Below, in pieces: positions 1 through 17,500 of a stretch of DNA of 64,000 nucleotides. A model generated the notes under the pieces. That model had not been told where the DNA came from. It saw nothing but the letters and a program-made list of their open reading frames with translations, and ran no database searches. Each line of letters opens with the position of its first letter. The first letter of the stretch is position 1. A program made the translations under genes and the position numbers. Source of the DNA: Daucus carota subsp. sativus (Eukaryota; Streptophyta; Magnoliopsida; Apiales; Apiaceae); the NCBI RefSeq assembly GCF_001625215.2, contig NC_030384.2, forward strand, positions 43,372,390-43,436,389, read 5' to 3'.

Positions 1-473
1 TCACAAATGTCTGTGTGAAGATATTTCATCCCAATTAACCGATAGTCAGATATTAGTATGAACAGTCATAACTGCAATTCTATGAGACTTCGATGTAATC
101 TATATTTATAAAGAATGGGGAAAAAAAATAAAAAAAGGTTATTTTTAAAAACATAATAAAATTCAACTTACTAAAGAATTTTCAAAGGGACTTAATATGA
201 CAAGGGAGGTACTTCAGGTGAAATTGTTTTAAAATACAGACATCAAGATCTTCCAACTACTAGGAAACTCTACAAACCTAGCATTTTTAAAGGGAAATTA
301 TTTCCATTTTCCATGTATATAGATACATCCACATTCTCTTTCATGTATGCTGCAACTTTATTCATATTCCTTAAATATATATTGTAAGTATCTATTACCT
401 TTGAGATGTCTTATAGGTGGTTATTCCAGGTTTCAAAGCATGGGTCATAAATATAGAAATGGCAGCACCATAC

Positions 474-5049
<4,576 letters not shown>

Positions 5050-6170
5050 CACACAACTATCAGTTATTCGATTCTTCAGACTGTTGTGGTAGGAAGAAAT
5101 GTCAATGTCTCAAGACCATGAGAAAGGTATGCACACGAGATACAGAAACGCATTTCAAAAGGTAGCAATCCATAGAGTTTAGCCTCAAGTAGTGAGCATT
5201 GCTACTGGAGATTACACATTAGAAGGTTTGAGCTTTGATGAAAATTGGCCACTCAGTCCAAAATTCAACTTCTGCTAGTTTAGACAACAAGATTGTTGAC
5301 CCTGGAAATCAGGCCATGCAACAAAATTAGGTTACATAACAAAATCAGGAACGTAACAGAATTTACGAACAGCAGAGACAAATAGAACTCCTCTAAATAA
5401 ACTTCCCTACTTTACTTATTCATCTATTTAGAAAAATTATCTGCATCGTGTGTGACTTTCTACAGCTAGATATACGTAACAATATGTGTACATGTTTATA
5501 TTTATATATGTCTGTCTATACACAAACTGAGGGAATAAATAGTGAGATTCAACCCAAAGTGCCACTGTAATATGAATGGAGTAAGATAAGTCCATACTTC
5601 TCCAGAACAAATTACTTGTTGATCAAGAATCCAGCGCTAAAGCTTATATGATTCAGATTGAAGTACCTTTAAGCGAAACATTTTTAGTTCTTTAACGAAA
5701 TTCAGCTTCCGTACAATTTAAATATAGCTAAACATACCATCGCTAACGTTTCATCCTTCGATAAAATTAGGCTCCCATCAGGTACAATTAACTTCCAACC
5801 TACTCCGGTAACAAACACCTACACAAAATTTCTGTACACAATCCCTAAGTAGAGCGTGGGAAACATTAAACTGATCGCTTCACTAATCATCACTTAAAAT
5901 CCCTAGTAATACAGATTCTAATCACGCAAAATCAACAACAGTCCGTGATTACAACACAAAACACAACAGATCTAAAACAGTAACGATCAAACAAACATCA
6001 CGAAATCAAACAATAGAAAGAAATCACAATCAGATAGAATTAAACAGTAATTATAGAAGAAAGTGGTGTAAGTGTGGGAGTTGAAAAATAGCTTACCACT
6101 TGAAAGTGAAAGGGAGTAAACAAAGAAAAGATATTCGCCTTTCCTCCACTGTCGACTCCCACAGTGTCGT
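5050..6170 (-). other. 5' UTR and UTR intron(s) of the Raf-like kinase gene
   Basis: No coding potential. A good minus-strand donor (GTAAGC) lies at 6091-6096, so a first non-coding exon of about 50-60 bases probably runs from 6097 to about 6150. Another possible donor (GTATGT) lies near 5735. The acceptor before the start codon was not fixed. Non-coding first exons are common in this kinase group. Confidence 0.5.
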
Positions 6171-6177
6171 CTTTTTC

Positions 6178-6186
6178 GTATATATA
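6178..6186 (-). promoter_or_regulatory. TATA box of the Raf-like kinase gene
   Basis: The minus strand reads AAGTATATATACG here, about 80-90 bases above the first UTR donor. That puts transcription start near 6150. The next upstream feature is the right-hand copy of a transposon target duplication at 6231-6240. Confidence 0.5.
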
Positions 6187-6240
6187 CTTTCCAGACCTCA
6201 GCTCCTTCTCTCTTTTTCTAATGTTTTTATTTTTCCGTAA

Positions 6241-6880
6241 GGGAAAATTAAATTGCAGGTCCCTGAACTATTGACGTTTTATTGTCTAGGTCCTTGAACT
6301 AAAGATTCCGTATTTCAGGTCACTTAATTTTTTTGTTTTCTGATCTAAGTCCTTCCGTCAAAAAGATTCTAACAGTGTTAACTAGGGTTCTTGAGTTTCA
6401 TACAGATCAAAGCAATTTTGAAGGTGTTAGTGATATCCAAATTCAAAGTTCAAGTAGTCAAATTGAAGCTTGAGTCGCTGGCGACACTCATATGACACCA
6501 ATTTTCAAAAATTATGTTCAATTTAAAATTTTATAAATTTAGGTCACTAAATTCGATAAAGAACCCTAAATTTATGGTCAAATTTGGGGTTTTTTAAAAT
6601 TAAATCTAATTTGTGAAAACTGTTGTCATATGAGTGTCGCTAGTGATTCAAGCTTCAATTTGACTATTTGAACTTTGAGTTTGGATATCACTAACACCTT
6701 CAAAATTGCTTTGATCTGTATGAAACTCAAGAACCCTAGTTAACACCGTTAGAATCTTTTTGACGGAAGGACTTAGATCAGAAAATAGAAAAGTTAAGTG
6801 ACCTGAAATACGGAATCTTTAGTTCAGGGACCTAGACAATAAAACGTCAATAGTTCAAGGACCTATAAATTAATTTGCCC
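6241..6880. mobile_element. Mutator-like foldback MITE, 640 bp, with 10-bp target duplication
   Basis: The two halves are long imperfect inverted repeats of about 300 bases each. The left end starts GGGAAAATTAAATTGCAGG and the right end, reverse complemented, starts GGGCAAATTAATTTATAGG. Both continue through TTGAACTATTGACG, ATTCCGTATTTCAGGTCACTTAA and the block with GATCAAAGCAATTTTGAAGG. The element is flanked on both sides by the identical 10-mer TTTTCCGTAA (6231-6240 and 6881-6890). Long terminal inverted repeats plus a 9-11 bp duplication are the mark of Mutator-like elements. It encodes nothing. Confidence 0.9.
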
Positions 6881-6890
6881 TTTTCCGTAA

Positions 6891-8990
6891 TGTATTTCAT
6901 TTTTGTTCAGCAATTAAAAAAACAAGACCTAGTTATTAGCGATGGTTGTTTGGTAAATCATAAACGAGTCATATCAAACTCATGATTTTTTAGTTTAGAA
7001 TTTAGATATTTGTATATCTTTAGAAGAATAAATATTGAGAAGTGTTTCGAATATATATTTAGTCAAATGAATATTATTATTTATAAAATGTATATATTAA
7101 GAAAATCATAACCGCTTAAGAGTATCTCCGATGATAGTCGTTGTTGGCTAAATTGGACTTGCAAGTCATTAGATAAATTTGCTGAATTTATAAGACAACG
7201 TGCTTAGATAGTATTTTTAGGTTCGACAAATATAATTATCCATAGGAGTTTAATTATAATTATAAGTAATGGAAAATAATGACTAGAGTGCCAAAGTTCC
7301 GATAGTTTATCTATCTATATATTTTATTTTTCCGATCTTATAATGATAGAGACCGAATTTCGGAATCCCGTTTGGATTTTCCAGCACTATGCTCGTATTC
7401 ATGTTAATATTTTATGTTTGTTGATAGTTTCTTGTCATAATTGTTTGTATCTTTAATCATGTATTATTGATATTTAAAATATTGTTTGGCGCTGTTATTA
7501 TAATAACAACAGTTTTTTATTGAAAAACAATTGAAAAATTGTTTGATAAATTTAAAAATAATTTTTCTCAAGAGCATGTTTTAGTTCGAAATTTTGTTTT
7601 CAGGAAAATCAAGTCCTCTCATACATTTGCAAATACTGTTTTTAACTTTTAAAAAAAATGTCATAGATTCATTATCAAACCCCGTCAAAACATAACTTTT
7701 TATATATATTCTCAAAACAAGTAAATCAAAAAAAAAAAAAAAAACTAAACAACTATCATATTTTTATAACAAAACTTTTTTGACGAGCATTTTCTGAAAG
7801 TAGAATATTTTCTAACAATACTCCTAGACAATATTATACGATAAACATCCCAATTTGTCTTTTTTAATAACTCACTTGATGTGTGGTCGAAATTAAAACT
7901 TGAATTAAAATAATATATAATCAAAATATAGTAGTGTAATGAATATAATTTATTTCAAAATTTGAGTTATTAGTTTTTATAAATCTTTTAACATATTATT
8001 TTATATTTCAAATCATTTGTTTAATTTTGTATTAATAATTTATGCGTGATAGTACAAAACAGGGATGAAAAATCGATTCTTTATATATTTGAGTTATGAA
8101 TTTTAAAATATTTTTTTATTTATTATATATGAATCCGAAACCAATAAAACTCATAGTTGCTATCGCAAAAAGCACCAACCATTGTTATCGAGCGGGGCAA
8201 CAATTTACGGATCATGGAATATTCGTGTGGTATAATTTACAATATTCTAGTTTCAATATTCTTTATGCTTTCATTGTATTATTATTAATCTAATTGTTAT
8301 ATAAAAAGTAAGTTTTGAGGATTACGTTTACTTTTCACATTATTATATATTATATAATTTTTTAAAGATGCAGTTGAAACAAGTTAAAAATTCTATTTTA
8401 AACAAAATTTACGAAATTAAGTGTAATATAACCATATTGATTTGTTCAATTTCAATCCATACATATCATCCACGCAATTTTGATGACGGATTCGGTTCTG
8501 TTAAAATATTTCTCATCATCATTAAAAATAAATACGAATTTTCCTTTTGACGATAGTAATTAGTTGTTATTATTTCAAAAGTCAATCTATTCACCTGTCC
8601 AGATAATATTTTTCTTATTCACTAATAAAATTATCGCAATAATTTAAATATAATCAATCGATTTTAGACATTTAACCTATCCATATTTTCGATATATTTA
8701 CCTTAATAGAAGTTAAAAAAAGATTTCATCTGATTTTGATCAGCTCCTTACAGTAATATAAACGTGCTAAAACAGAAGTAAGTATAATAATGAAAACTAG
8801 AAAGTAAAAAAGAGAAGGCAGGATGATTTCATTTTATTTTACACCACTCAATATTTCAAAGAGTGCAATATTGCCAGCACGCGTCCCCCAACTTATCTCT
8901 CCCGAATGTAAAGTGTAAACCCAAGCTATACTCAAACCGCTCACACAAAACCAAAGTCAAGTACACACTAAAACTACATTAGTTGTAGTA
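6891..8990. other. AT-rich intergenic region and DUF2358 promoter
   Basis: No gene seen. The stretch is very AT-rich, with homopolymer runs (A-run near 7728-7744). Short open frames at 8096-8293 and 8368-8550 show no recognisable protein. The last 150 bases before 8991 should hold the promoter and 5' UTR of the downstream gene; I see no clear TATA box. Confidence 0.5.
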
Positions 8991-9904
8991 ATGGCTTTTG
9001 TTCTTCCCAATCTCTCTCCCCCATCTCTTGCTTTATTACAACTTAAAGACAATAAATCATCAGCCACTTGTGTTTCTTCTCCATTGACATTAACAAATAA
9101 GCCCATTTCACCAGTTACTAAGCTTGATTCTCCTCCTAATCGTGTGGCCCTGATCAATCAAGCTCCCCCAGGTGGTCAGAAGCACCAGAATGATGACTTT
9201 TATGTGAATATTGGATTGGCTGTGAGGACTCTACGTGAAGATATGCCTTTGCTCTTCACTAAAGATCTTAATTATGATATTTACAGGTACCCCTTTTTGT
9301 TGTTTCTTTAGTTTTTGTGAATTGGTTGGTGAATTCTTGAATTTGTTGTTGAGGGTTTTGTTTGTTTGTTTGTTTTGTGAGAAGATAAAGTTGGGATTTT
9401 TGTTGAATTTTTGGCAGGGATGATATAACATTTGTTGACCCTTTGAATAAGTTTACTGGAATTGAGAATTACAAGTTGATATTCTGGGCTTTGAGATTTC
9501 ATGGCAAGATTTTGTTTAGGGATATTTCACTTGAGATTTTTAGGGTTTGGCAGCCTTCGGAAAATGTGATCTTGATAAGGTGGAATTTGAGGGGTGTTCC
9601 TCGAGTACCTTGGGAGGCTAAAGGGCAATTTCAGGGCACTTCTCGTTATAAATTGGACCGAAATGGGAAAATATATGAACACAAAGTCGACAATTTGGCG
9701 TTTAATTTCCCACACCAGCTGAAACCAGCTGTGTCTGTGTTGGATTTAGTGACTGCTTCAGCAACCCCCAAGCCTACATTCTTCTGGGGTCCGGTCGAGA
9801 GCTACTCTTCATCTTGGTTACTTTTGTATAGAGCTGTTCGAGAGACTTTGGTGGATGAAGGTTCATTTGTGATTGCTCAAGACTGCCTAGTTACTTGTTC
9901 ATAG
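8991..9904 (+). CDS. DUF2358 (NTF2-like) protein, probably plastid-targeted
   Basis: Two exons, 8991-9286 and 9418-9904, join in phase across an AG/G arginine codon to give 260 residues. The first ~60 residues are rich in Ser, Thr, Leu and Pro with few acids, as in a chloroplast transit peptide. The conserved domain runs from about residue 68 (DDFYVNIGLAVRTLREDMP) through DITFVDPLNKFTGIENYK and WNLRGVPRVPWEAKGQ to the DRNGKIYEHKVDN motif. This matches DUF2358, a small NTF2-like alpha/beta fold found in plants and cyanobacteria; its biochemical role is not known to me. The intron is 131 bp. The start is the first ATG in frame and begins the transit-like segment. It converges with the cyclin gene. 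Confidence 0.9.
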
Positions 9905-11565
9905 TGAGGGGAGGTACTTTTTGCATATTCTTAAATATATACAAACAAATTACTCTGGATCCCGGATATAAAGTGTATTTTTTGTAATTGTACCTGTATG
10001 TTAGCCTGTTAGGTACAGTATCCGATCATAGATACACTTATAGGGTTTGTTATTGGCTAACATATGTACAGAGTACAGACTGTGATCTAATTGGTTAAAT
10101 ATACATCCTGGGCTGGTGCTAGAAGGAAGGTTTGATTGCATGGACCAGATTTTGGATTGTATGTATAGTTGTATACAAAATCAATATGTTATTTGTTATA
10201 GATAGCGGTGAAAGTATACAAAATTTTATACCCCGCCCCCCTTTTTCTTTGCTAATTTACTATGTGTCATACTATTGTGGCATCTCATCTTTTGAAATTA
10301 ATTTTTCTTGTTTCCTGTTACTGCTGATTGAACTACATTTGGCTAGAGGTATTCATAGTTCACGTGCTTGATATATGGAGCGAATGCCTAATATAGATAG
10401 GGCAAATAATCCTGGCGCTTGCATTATTGACTCAATACATCTCCCTGTCTCTTAGTAATTTTCGACTCTTTACCAAAAACACAGGTCTCCACAAAGCACT
10501 ACACTTAGATTATTAGATTTGTTGCTAAAATACTTGGTAATTTACATCTTTGAATTAGTAGCTTTACCCATGTTTAGGAGATAAATCTGATGCTAAGTTG
10601 GTGATAAACATATAGCCAAATTTGTGATATATCCTATACTATTGACCGCTTAATTCAAAGCTTGGATTTTTGATGCTTTAGGGAGTACCTCAATTGGAAT
10701 TTAATTGAGTGACTCACCAGTAAACTGCTGGCTTCACTTTACCAAACACTTCTATAGAAATTTAGTTGAGAAATTCCAAGTAAAGAGCTATGTGTACCTC
10801 AAAAGCTTTATGGATTTTGACAGTCCCCTTATTTCAATAAATGTAACATCCTTTTCAGGCCATTTTGTCATTTTACTTGATGCGCAGCATTACTAACCAG
10901 CCAAGTCCTTGCCAACTTGTTAAAATACCTAATACAACTTCATTTACTCTTCTATCAGGCATTGTTTGATTTACGTTGATTGCAAATTTGCAATAGTACA
11001 GTGAAGAGCTTAGCTATAACTATATGTCAGTTATTTGTATAAACTAGTTATCATAAGCAATAACTTCTATGACCGGGCATTGGTATGTAACAGGGTTTCA
11101 AATACAGGTAGTCAGCTTGATACTGCGATGATGTTTGCTTGGCCTATTCGGACTAATACCTCATTTATTTGTTTTAAATCTATGTTTTTTAGTTTTGGTA
11201 ACAGGTAGTTACATTCTGATATGAAGTCCTAACACTCAGTACATTATCATCAGCTTACTAGTAGGCCAATGTATGTCTGGGTTTTTGGCTCATATGATGC
11301 AGATGCTTGATTAGAACCAGGTAGATTTATCTGCCTATGGATCACTATTAGAATTCGACAAATCAGATCAGTACATGGTTTGAATACTTTGGCTCACAAT
11401 TGAAATGCATTCAACAATTCAGATCCGTAATTTTTTGTTGATATATCGCTGTATTCAGTTTTAACATCGAATACATATAGTTTACAACATCAGATAGGAT
11501 ACCGGTTTAACATTGACAAGATTACACAAAAGTATAGAACCTTTGCCCCCAATACTGTAGCTGCT
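9905..11565. other. Intergenic region between two convergent genes
   Basis: Holds the 3' UTRs of the DUF2358 gene (left) and the cyclin (right). Short open frames at 10132-10371 and 10705-10896 lack any recognisable domain. I see no repeat or RNA gene. Confidence 0.5.
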
Positions 11566-14500
11566 TTAGAGGGGCAGCCTATCCAAAGGCCTAATAGCTG
11601 CAACCTTGCTGTAATCAGGTCTCAGGAATTTCTGATAGGTAATATTCAACTCCCCTTTTTTAGCAGCTCTCTGGAATTTCAAGAGACTTTTTGCACAATC
11701 CCTGCAATATTTTAAGGTACATTTAATTTTCTCAGAAAGAAAAAGGAACAATTAATTATAACTGACAAGCTGATTCCGGAGCAAGAAATTTGACATACGA
11801 ATGCTCAGTTTGGTCACAGACGATGGAATGAAAGATTATGAACAAAATAAAGGTGACAAAAATTATGTAAGTGGTGGAAAAACCGGGAAAAAATCAGTGC
11901 ATGCAACTTTTATAATAAAAGTTGTGGAGAACATGTGTAGAAGTAGAAATGAAAGAATTCATCTACAAGTTTGTGGTATTGAGTTCTAGTTTTAATCTGC
12001 ATGCATGGTATCCACGAAAATAATAGAATAAATTCCCACCAAAATTCATCCTCCCAAAACAATGGAGCAAAAGATACCTCATTTGTGATTCTTCATACTG
12101 TGCATGTTTTCCGAGAAGCGGGGTCCATGCAGGAGTCATCTGCAATGTACATCGTGCAAGATAGATAGCAGATGCGCACAGCAATGAGGGCTTGAAGTCC
12201 ACGGCTTCATATTCAACTAAAGAGAGCTCAATGAGATAGAAGGCCAGATGTTCAAACTGCATAAAATTTAGCCATTAAAAAAAATAGTGATCTAGAAGAA
12301 GATACTTGAGTTTAACTTTCTGAAGAAGTAATAACAAAATATAAATAATTAAGATTGTAATGAAAACATAAACTTAGAAGTATATAGTCATCTTTGAGCT
12401 AATGTCCAAGTACTTATATTCCATTTTAATCAAATTGTTGTAGAGTTTGCAAAATGTACCAAATATGTAACCAGCATCTCGAATCAATATTAGTAAAAAG
12501 TACAACTATTTGCACATAAATACTACACACCTTTGGGTCCGATTGAGCAGCCTTGAGAAATCTTAGCATGAAAACATAAGGAGTAGGTGCATTTAGCCTA
12601 AACTTCAATTTCTCTAACATAGCCGACTCCTGTCAAAACAAGCTATGTCATTAATCAGGAAAAGCATAGTCGATAATATAAACATGCAATTAGCTGAGCG
12701 CAAGACTTCTGTGTGTTCAATATTTTGTTTTTTATGTTTATTCACTATTCATAACAGGACCGCTTGATGTAGTAAAAGACTGTCTAGAAAACCACAAATT
12801 AGAGATGATCAATTATCTAGGACATTGCCAAGTAAGATATACTAGCAGAATTCAAAGTCGCTAACAACCAAAAAATCAGTGTTTCTGTTGTATTTGGAGA
12901 GCCAGACATGCTTATCTCAATTATTGCTATCATGCAAGAGTTGGGAACACAATGCCCGCAACATGGAATTTAGAAATTCAAGTGCTGTACCATTCTAAGC
13001 ATTTGATCCCTCGTATATGACTCTCCTGAGATACTAATTAGATCTGTAACCTGTAAAGAAAAGAACGATAAGATGGTATATAATGGCCAACTCTCCACTC
13101 AAACAAGAATACTAAAATGAGTGGTTTAAAATCTGCAATATATTGTGGGATCAAGTGACATCAACACCTACCTTTGGGTGCCAAAAGTCCTCGTATTTTG
13201 ATGCTAGCAACAGTGAAGTAAGACCAACAAGCTGCATTTCAGTCCTCTTGATGCTAACTGAGGATATATATCTGTCCAACAGTGTGACCATTAGATAAAG
13301 GGTTTCTTGCATTAAATCAAATTTTTGATGCACCTGCATGTAAGGAGGCAAATAGTTAACTTAAGATTTTAGTAAAAACTAAATATATGTTAAGAAATCC
13401 AGGATACATATGTCAAAGAAACATGTGAATATTTATTTGAAAAAGAGGAAAAATTACTTCAATAAGCCAATTGACCAATACCCCCCTCATATGAGGTGTA
13501 ATCTCTTTCTGCATGTCCATGTAATTTTGTAGTGGTTGATGATGTGCCTGCAAGTGAAAGATAAGTAATCATCATTCACCGCGGAGATAAAGTGCATGCT
13601 TTCTCTAAGTTCTATGGTCCGATAAAGCTGTACACGCAATATAAATCTCTGGGTAAAAATAATTTTTAATAATGGGAACTTCTACATATTCTTGAGGGTT
13701 GGAAATGATGTTAGATCATTAGTACATGTAAAACTTATCAGAATCTGTAGTAAAACATTAGACATCAAATTGCACTTTATATGAACTTGTGAAGATGCTT
13801 GGTCATCCAATAGTTTTACCATTCTGAGAGAACTCAAGCTTCTTACTATAATCTTGGGAAAAAAGTAGTAATGGGACATAAAACTCACTTTTACCAAAAA
13901 ATTTAACTTAAATCAGTTGGAACTAGAATCAGAATGCTTTCTAAGTATTTTATGTGCCAGCACTGCCATATATGTATTTGACGAGTTCTAATGTGCTGTC
14001 AGCACTTGAACTATCCTGGCATCTGTCTGTCACAAAACAGGAATGAGGAAACCTCCTTGAAGACAATAAGACATACACAACTGCATAAAACCTCTCTCCA
14101 CACTTCCGCAAGCAAAGTACTGGGAGAATCAAGTACCCTGTCCCTATGTCTGCTAATAGCTTCACCATCAAAGTTTATTATTTAATATTGATAAACAAGA
14201 ATTGGTATGTAGTTTCCAAGTCCACCAATTTGGCAAGCATAAAACCAATCTCTTGCTTTTACAAATATGTTTTTAATATACTCAACAAAAATGCTCACAC
14301 ATTAGTGATGAAAGTGCAGGCAAGGTTGATTAATCCATCTGAGAAAATGTGAGACTGGCTTGGACGAATTCTAAAAAAATAAAAATTATACGTAGACAAT
14401 TTTGTTTCACTGTGTAATTCTACTCGATGTATAATTCATGGTAGTACTAGCTTTACTGTGGCATAAAATATGCAAACAATATCAGATTGAGGGTGCAGAT

Positions 14501-17500
14501 ACATATACGTAAAGGTGTGAATTCTATCTGGATAAGTCTGTATATAAGCATATAGTGCACAAGCACAGAGGAAGGAGAGACAAAGAAAGGTAACCTCCAT
14601 AACCCAATAATACTGGTAGATCTCATCAACATATTCAGCAACATCAAGGTGATTGGAATCCTGATCAATATTTGGCAGACAATCCTGCTCATCATTCTTA
14701 ATTTGTTCCTTTAACAACTGCAGGATCAGGTTAACTATTATATATACAGAAATGAGTCATAAAGTATAAATAAGTGATATGCATCTACCTTTGATGTTGC
14801 CATCAGTAAAGTTGTATAAGATCTCCTGCGCCCAGACTTTTTCCTGGCAATATCATCAGATGCATTTTGAACTTCATTGCTGTTGGAATCAGAAGCAAGC
14901 TCATCTTGAGCAGGTTGTTTATTAGCGACAACTAAAGGTGGTCTTTTGATTGATGATAATGAAGTTGTGAGCACTTTATTCTCTCTCTTAGACAATGTCG
15001 CAGCACCAACTTCTTTCAAAGTTGTTCTAGGATCTAAATTTTCAACCTTCAGTTTTGCTGTTGACTGCAATATCAAATAAAGAGTGTGAATGCTAAACAG
15101 TAGCACTGATGAAGTGGGAGGTTATCATGTTAACATACTAATAGGATTATTCGAATATGGGAATGACTGAAACAGTATTTTCAATATAACTCTAACTACT
15201 TTATTATATTAGTGGGGATATCTATGCCTTTTTCTTTTGCTTTTTGTCAGCACCAAGTCAAATATGAAACGTGAAACTACAACAATTCTGTTAAGATGAA
15301 TGCTTGTAGCAAGTTTAACTCAATAGTTGCTTGTACTTTATATTGTAAAATACAATATTTATAGTTGTTACTTTAGAAAAAATGAACAGAGGATTGACTT
15401 CAAAAGTAGTGTTCAGTGTACAGTATCTGACCAGTCACGCTCAACCCGATCATGACTCTCATTGCATCAATAAAGTTTATTCCACAAAATCAAGAAATTC
15501 ACACCACACAATCTTTCACGTGCAATAACAGGTAAACATTGCAGTGTAACATAAAAGTGCAGTTAAATTAGTTTAAAAAAGATCAGACCAGTATCTTATT
15601 GTACCTTCACTAATTTTCTAGAGGAAGCCCTTGAATCCACCTTAAGTTGACCACCAAATCCCCTAGAAAAGATCAAACATACATACCAGTTTAGATGTTA
15701 AAGCAGAGAAAAATTAGCTGGCCAGCTGCTGTACTAGTTAATAAGAAAACTTTCATGCAATATTCCCTTCTAATCTTTTCAAATGAACCTTTGGTTTTAT
15801 GAAATAAAATGGGTTTAGAATGCAATATAGCAAATCATATTGGTATGAGTGAAAAAAGGAAAACACACTCTGTGAGACTCAGTTTTCAATTTAAAAAATA
15901 TGTAACATGCATGCTAAAGTCGACTAAGATGACAGTTTACAGAGAGCAAGTATATACTGCAAATGTAACAGTTTCTTCAAGGGGCACAGAATGAGGTTCA
16001 GGGCATCAATCTAACATAAAATTGCTAAAAAAACTCTTTATAAACAACAAAAAGAAACTGTGTATAACATAAACCTTCATGCAGATATATGATATAATAT
16101 CAATTTCAAACTCTTTTCTATATGGTTCCAGGAAATTAAATTTTACAAGAGCATACCTCGCTTGATTTGTTGTAAGATAACTTCCACTATTGCTTCCAGA
16201 GGGTAAGGTCTTCCTACCGACTTTGAGCTTAACTGGAGAATTAGGTCAATAGCAGTAAGCAACGCATATACATCAGATTTGCTGCAGTGAAGTCATACTA
16301 GGTTTAGTATTATAACTTCTCACCAGAAAACCCACACTTCTCTTTGATCTGTCCCGTGTATTCAGCATTTTTCTACAAGAAATAACTTTTCAGAAATTAA
16401 AGGGCAAAGGTTGTCTCAGGAGAAGTATATTTTTTGCACTTTGTATGATTTTCTACCAAACAGAATCATTGTACAATCCTGACCTTCTCAGCTTCACTTG
16501 AATCAATTTTGTTTGCTCGCTTTAGCACAGGCAAAGAATTCCTAAAGAGGCGTAATAAATAAATAAATATATTTATTGCGTGGATACATAAAAATAAAAA
16601 ACCCAAAAATATAAAAAATAAATCTGTAATGTATTAAACCTTGTTGGTGGCCGAGGAATTAGAGATGTCCTGACAAAACAATTAAGAATTCTGTTACAAT
16701 TCCATCCAATTAAATGATATAATTAAAAAGGGATAATAAACCTTTTTCACATTCAAGCAAATTATAAACTGATAAAATCATAGATAGACCAAAGTAAGAT
16801 AAGTTAATAATAATTGAGAAGGTAATGGAAACAAATACCTGCCTACATTGTTGAAAGATTTACGACCCTGGAAGTTGGTCTGTAGGTCACCAGAGGACAC
16901 CTTTATATCATTTCTATCTCTTGTATCTGTAAACATGGACTACATGTAAAATTTTGCTCAGAGGTAAAATTGAGATTTATCTTAAAAGCTAAGAGTTCTA
17001 CCTCTCCGACCAGTATAATGGTTCGCGGTGACTTGACTCAGGCTCACTCTTGAGTTCCCCTGTAACAAAACAGCAAAGCCAACAACTGGTTATTGACAAA
17101 TACAAAATTGGGATGAGAAAATTCTATGGACTTTATTAGCCTGTCCCAAAACTCATCTATCTTGGTGGTACTTCATCATGCCTTTCAAGTTTCAGCCTTT
17201 TATACATAATATGTCCACTGATTATGTCATTAATCCTCCAACAAAGATCAATTTAACTGTGAAAAACCAAGAAGAATTAACTGTGAAGTGGTTTACTTAT
17301 CTACAAGTATCATATTGATATATCATCCACCATTAGGTTCTGATGTCAATTTATTGCCACTTCTTCACAAAGTAACATATATAGGTGCTTCACATTTGAG
17401 AAATAGTAAGTTACCTAGACCTCACTAAAACTAATATGTTACTTTTTTTCCAAGACCAAACCCAAATCTTTGTCAGGCTTTACCATCTAATCTTTCAAGC

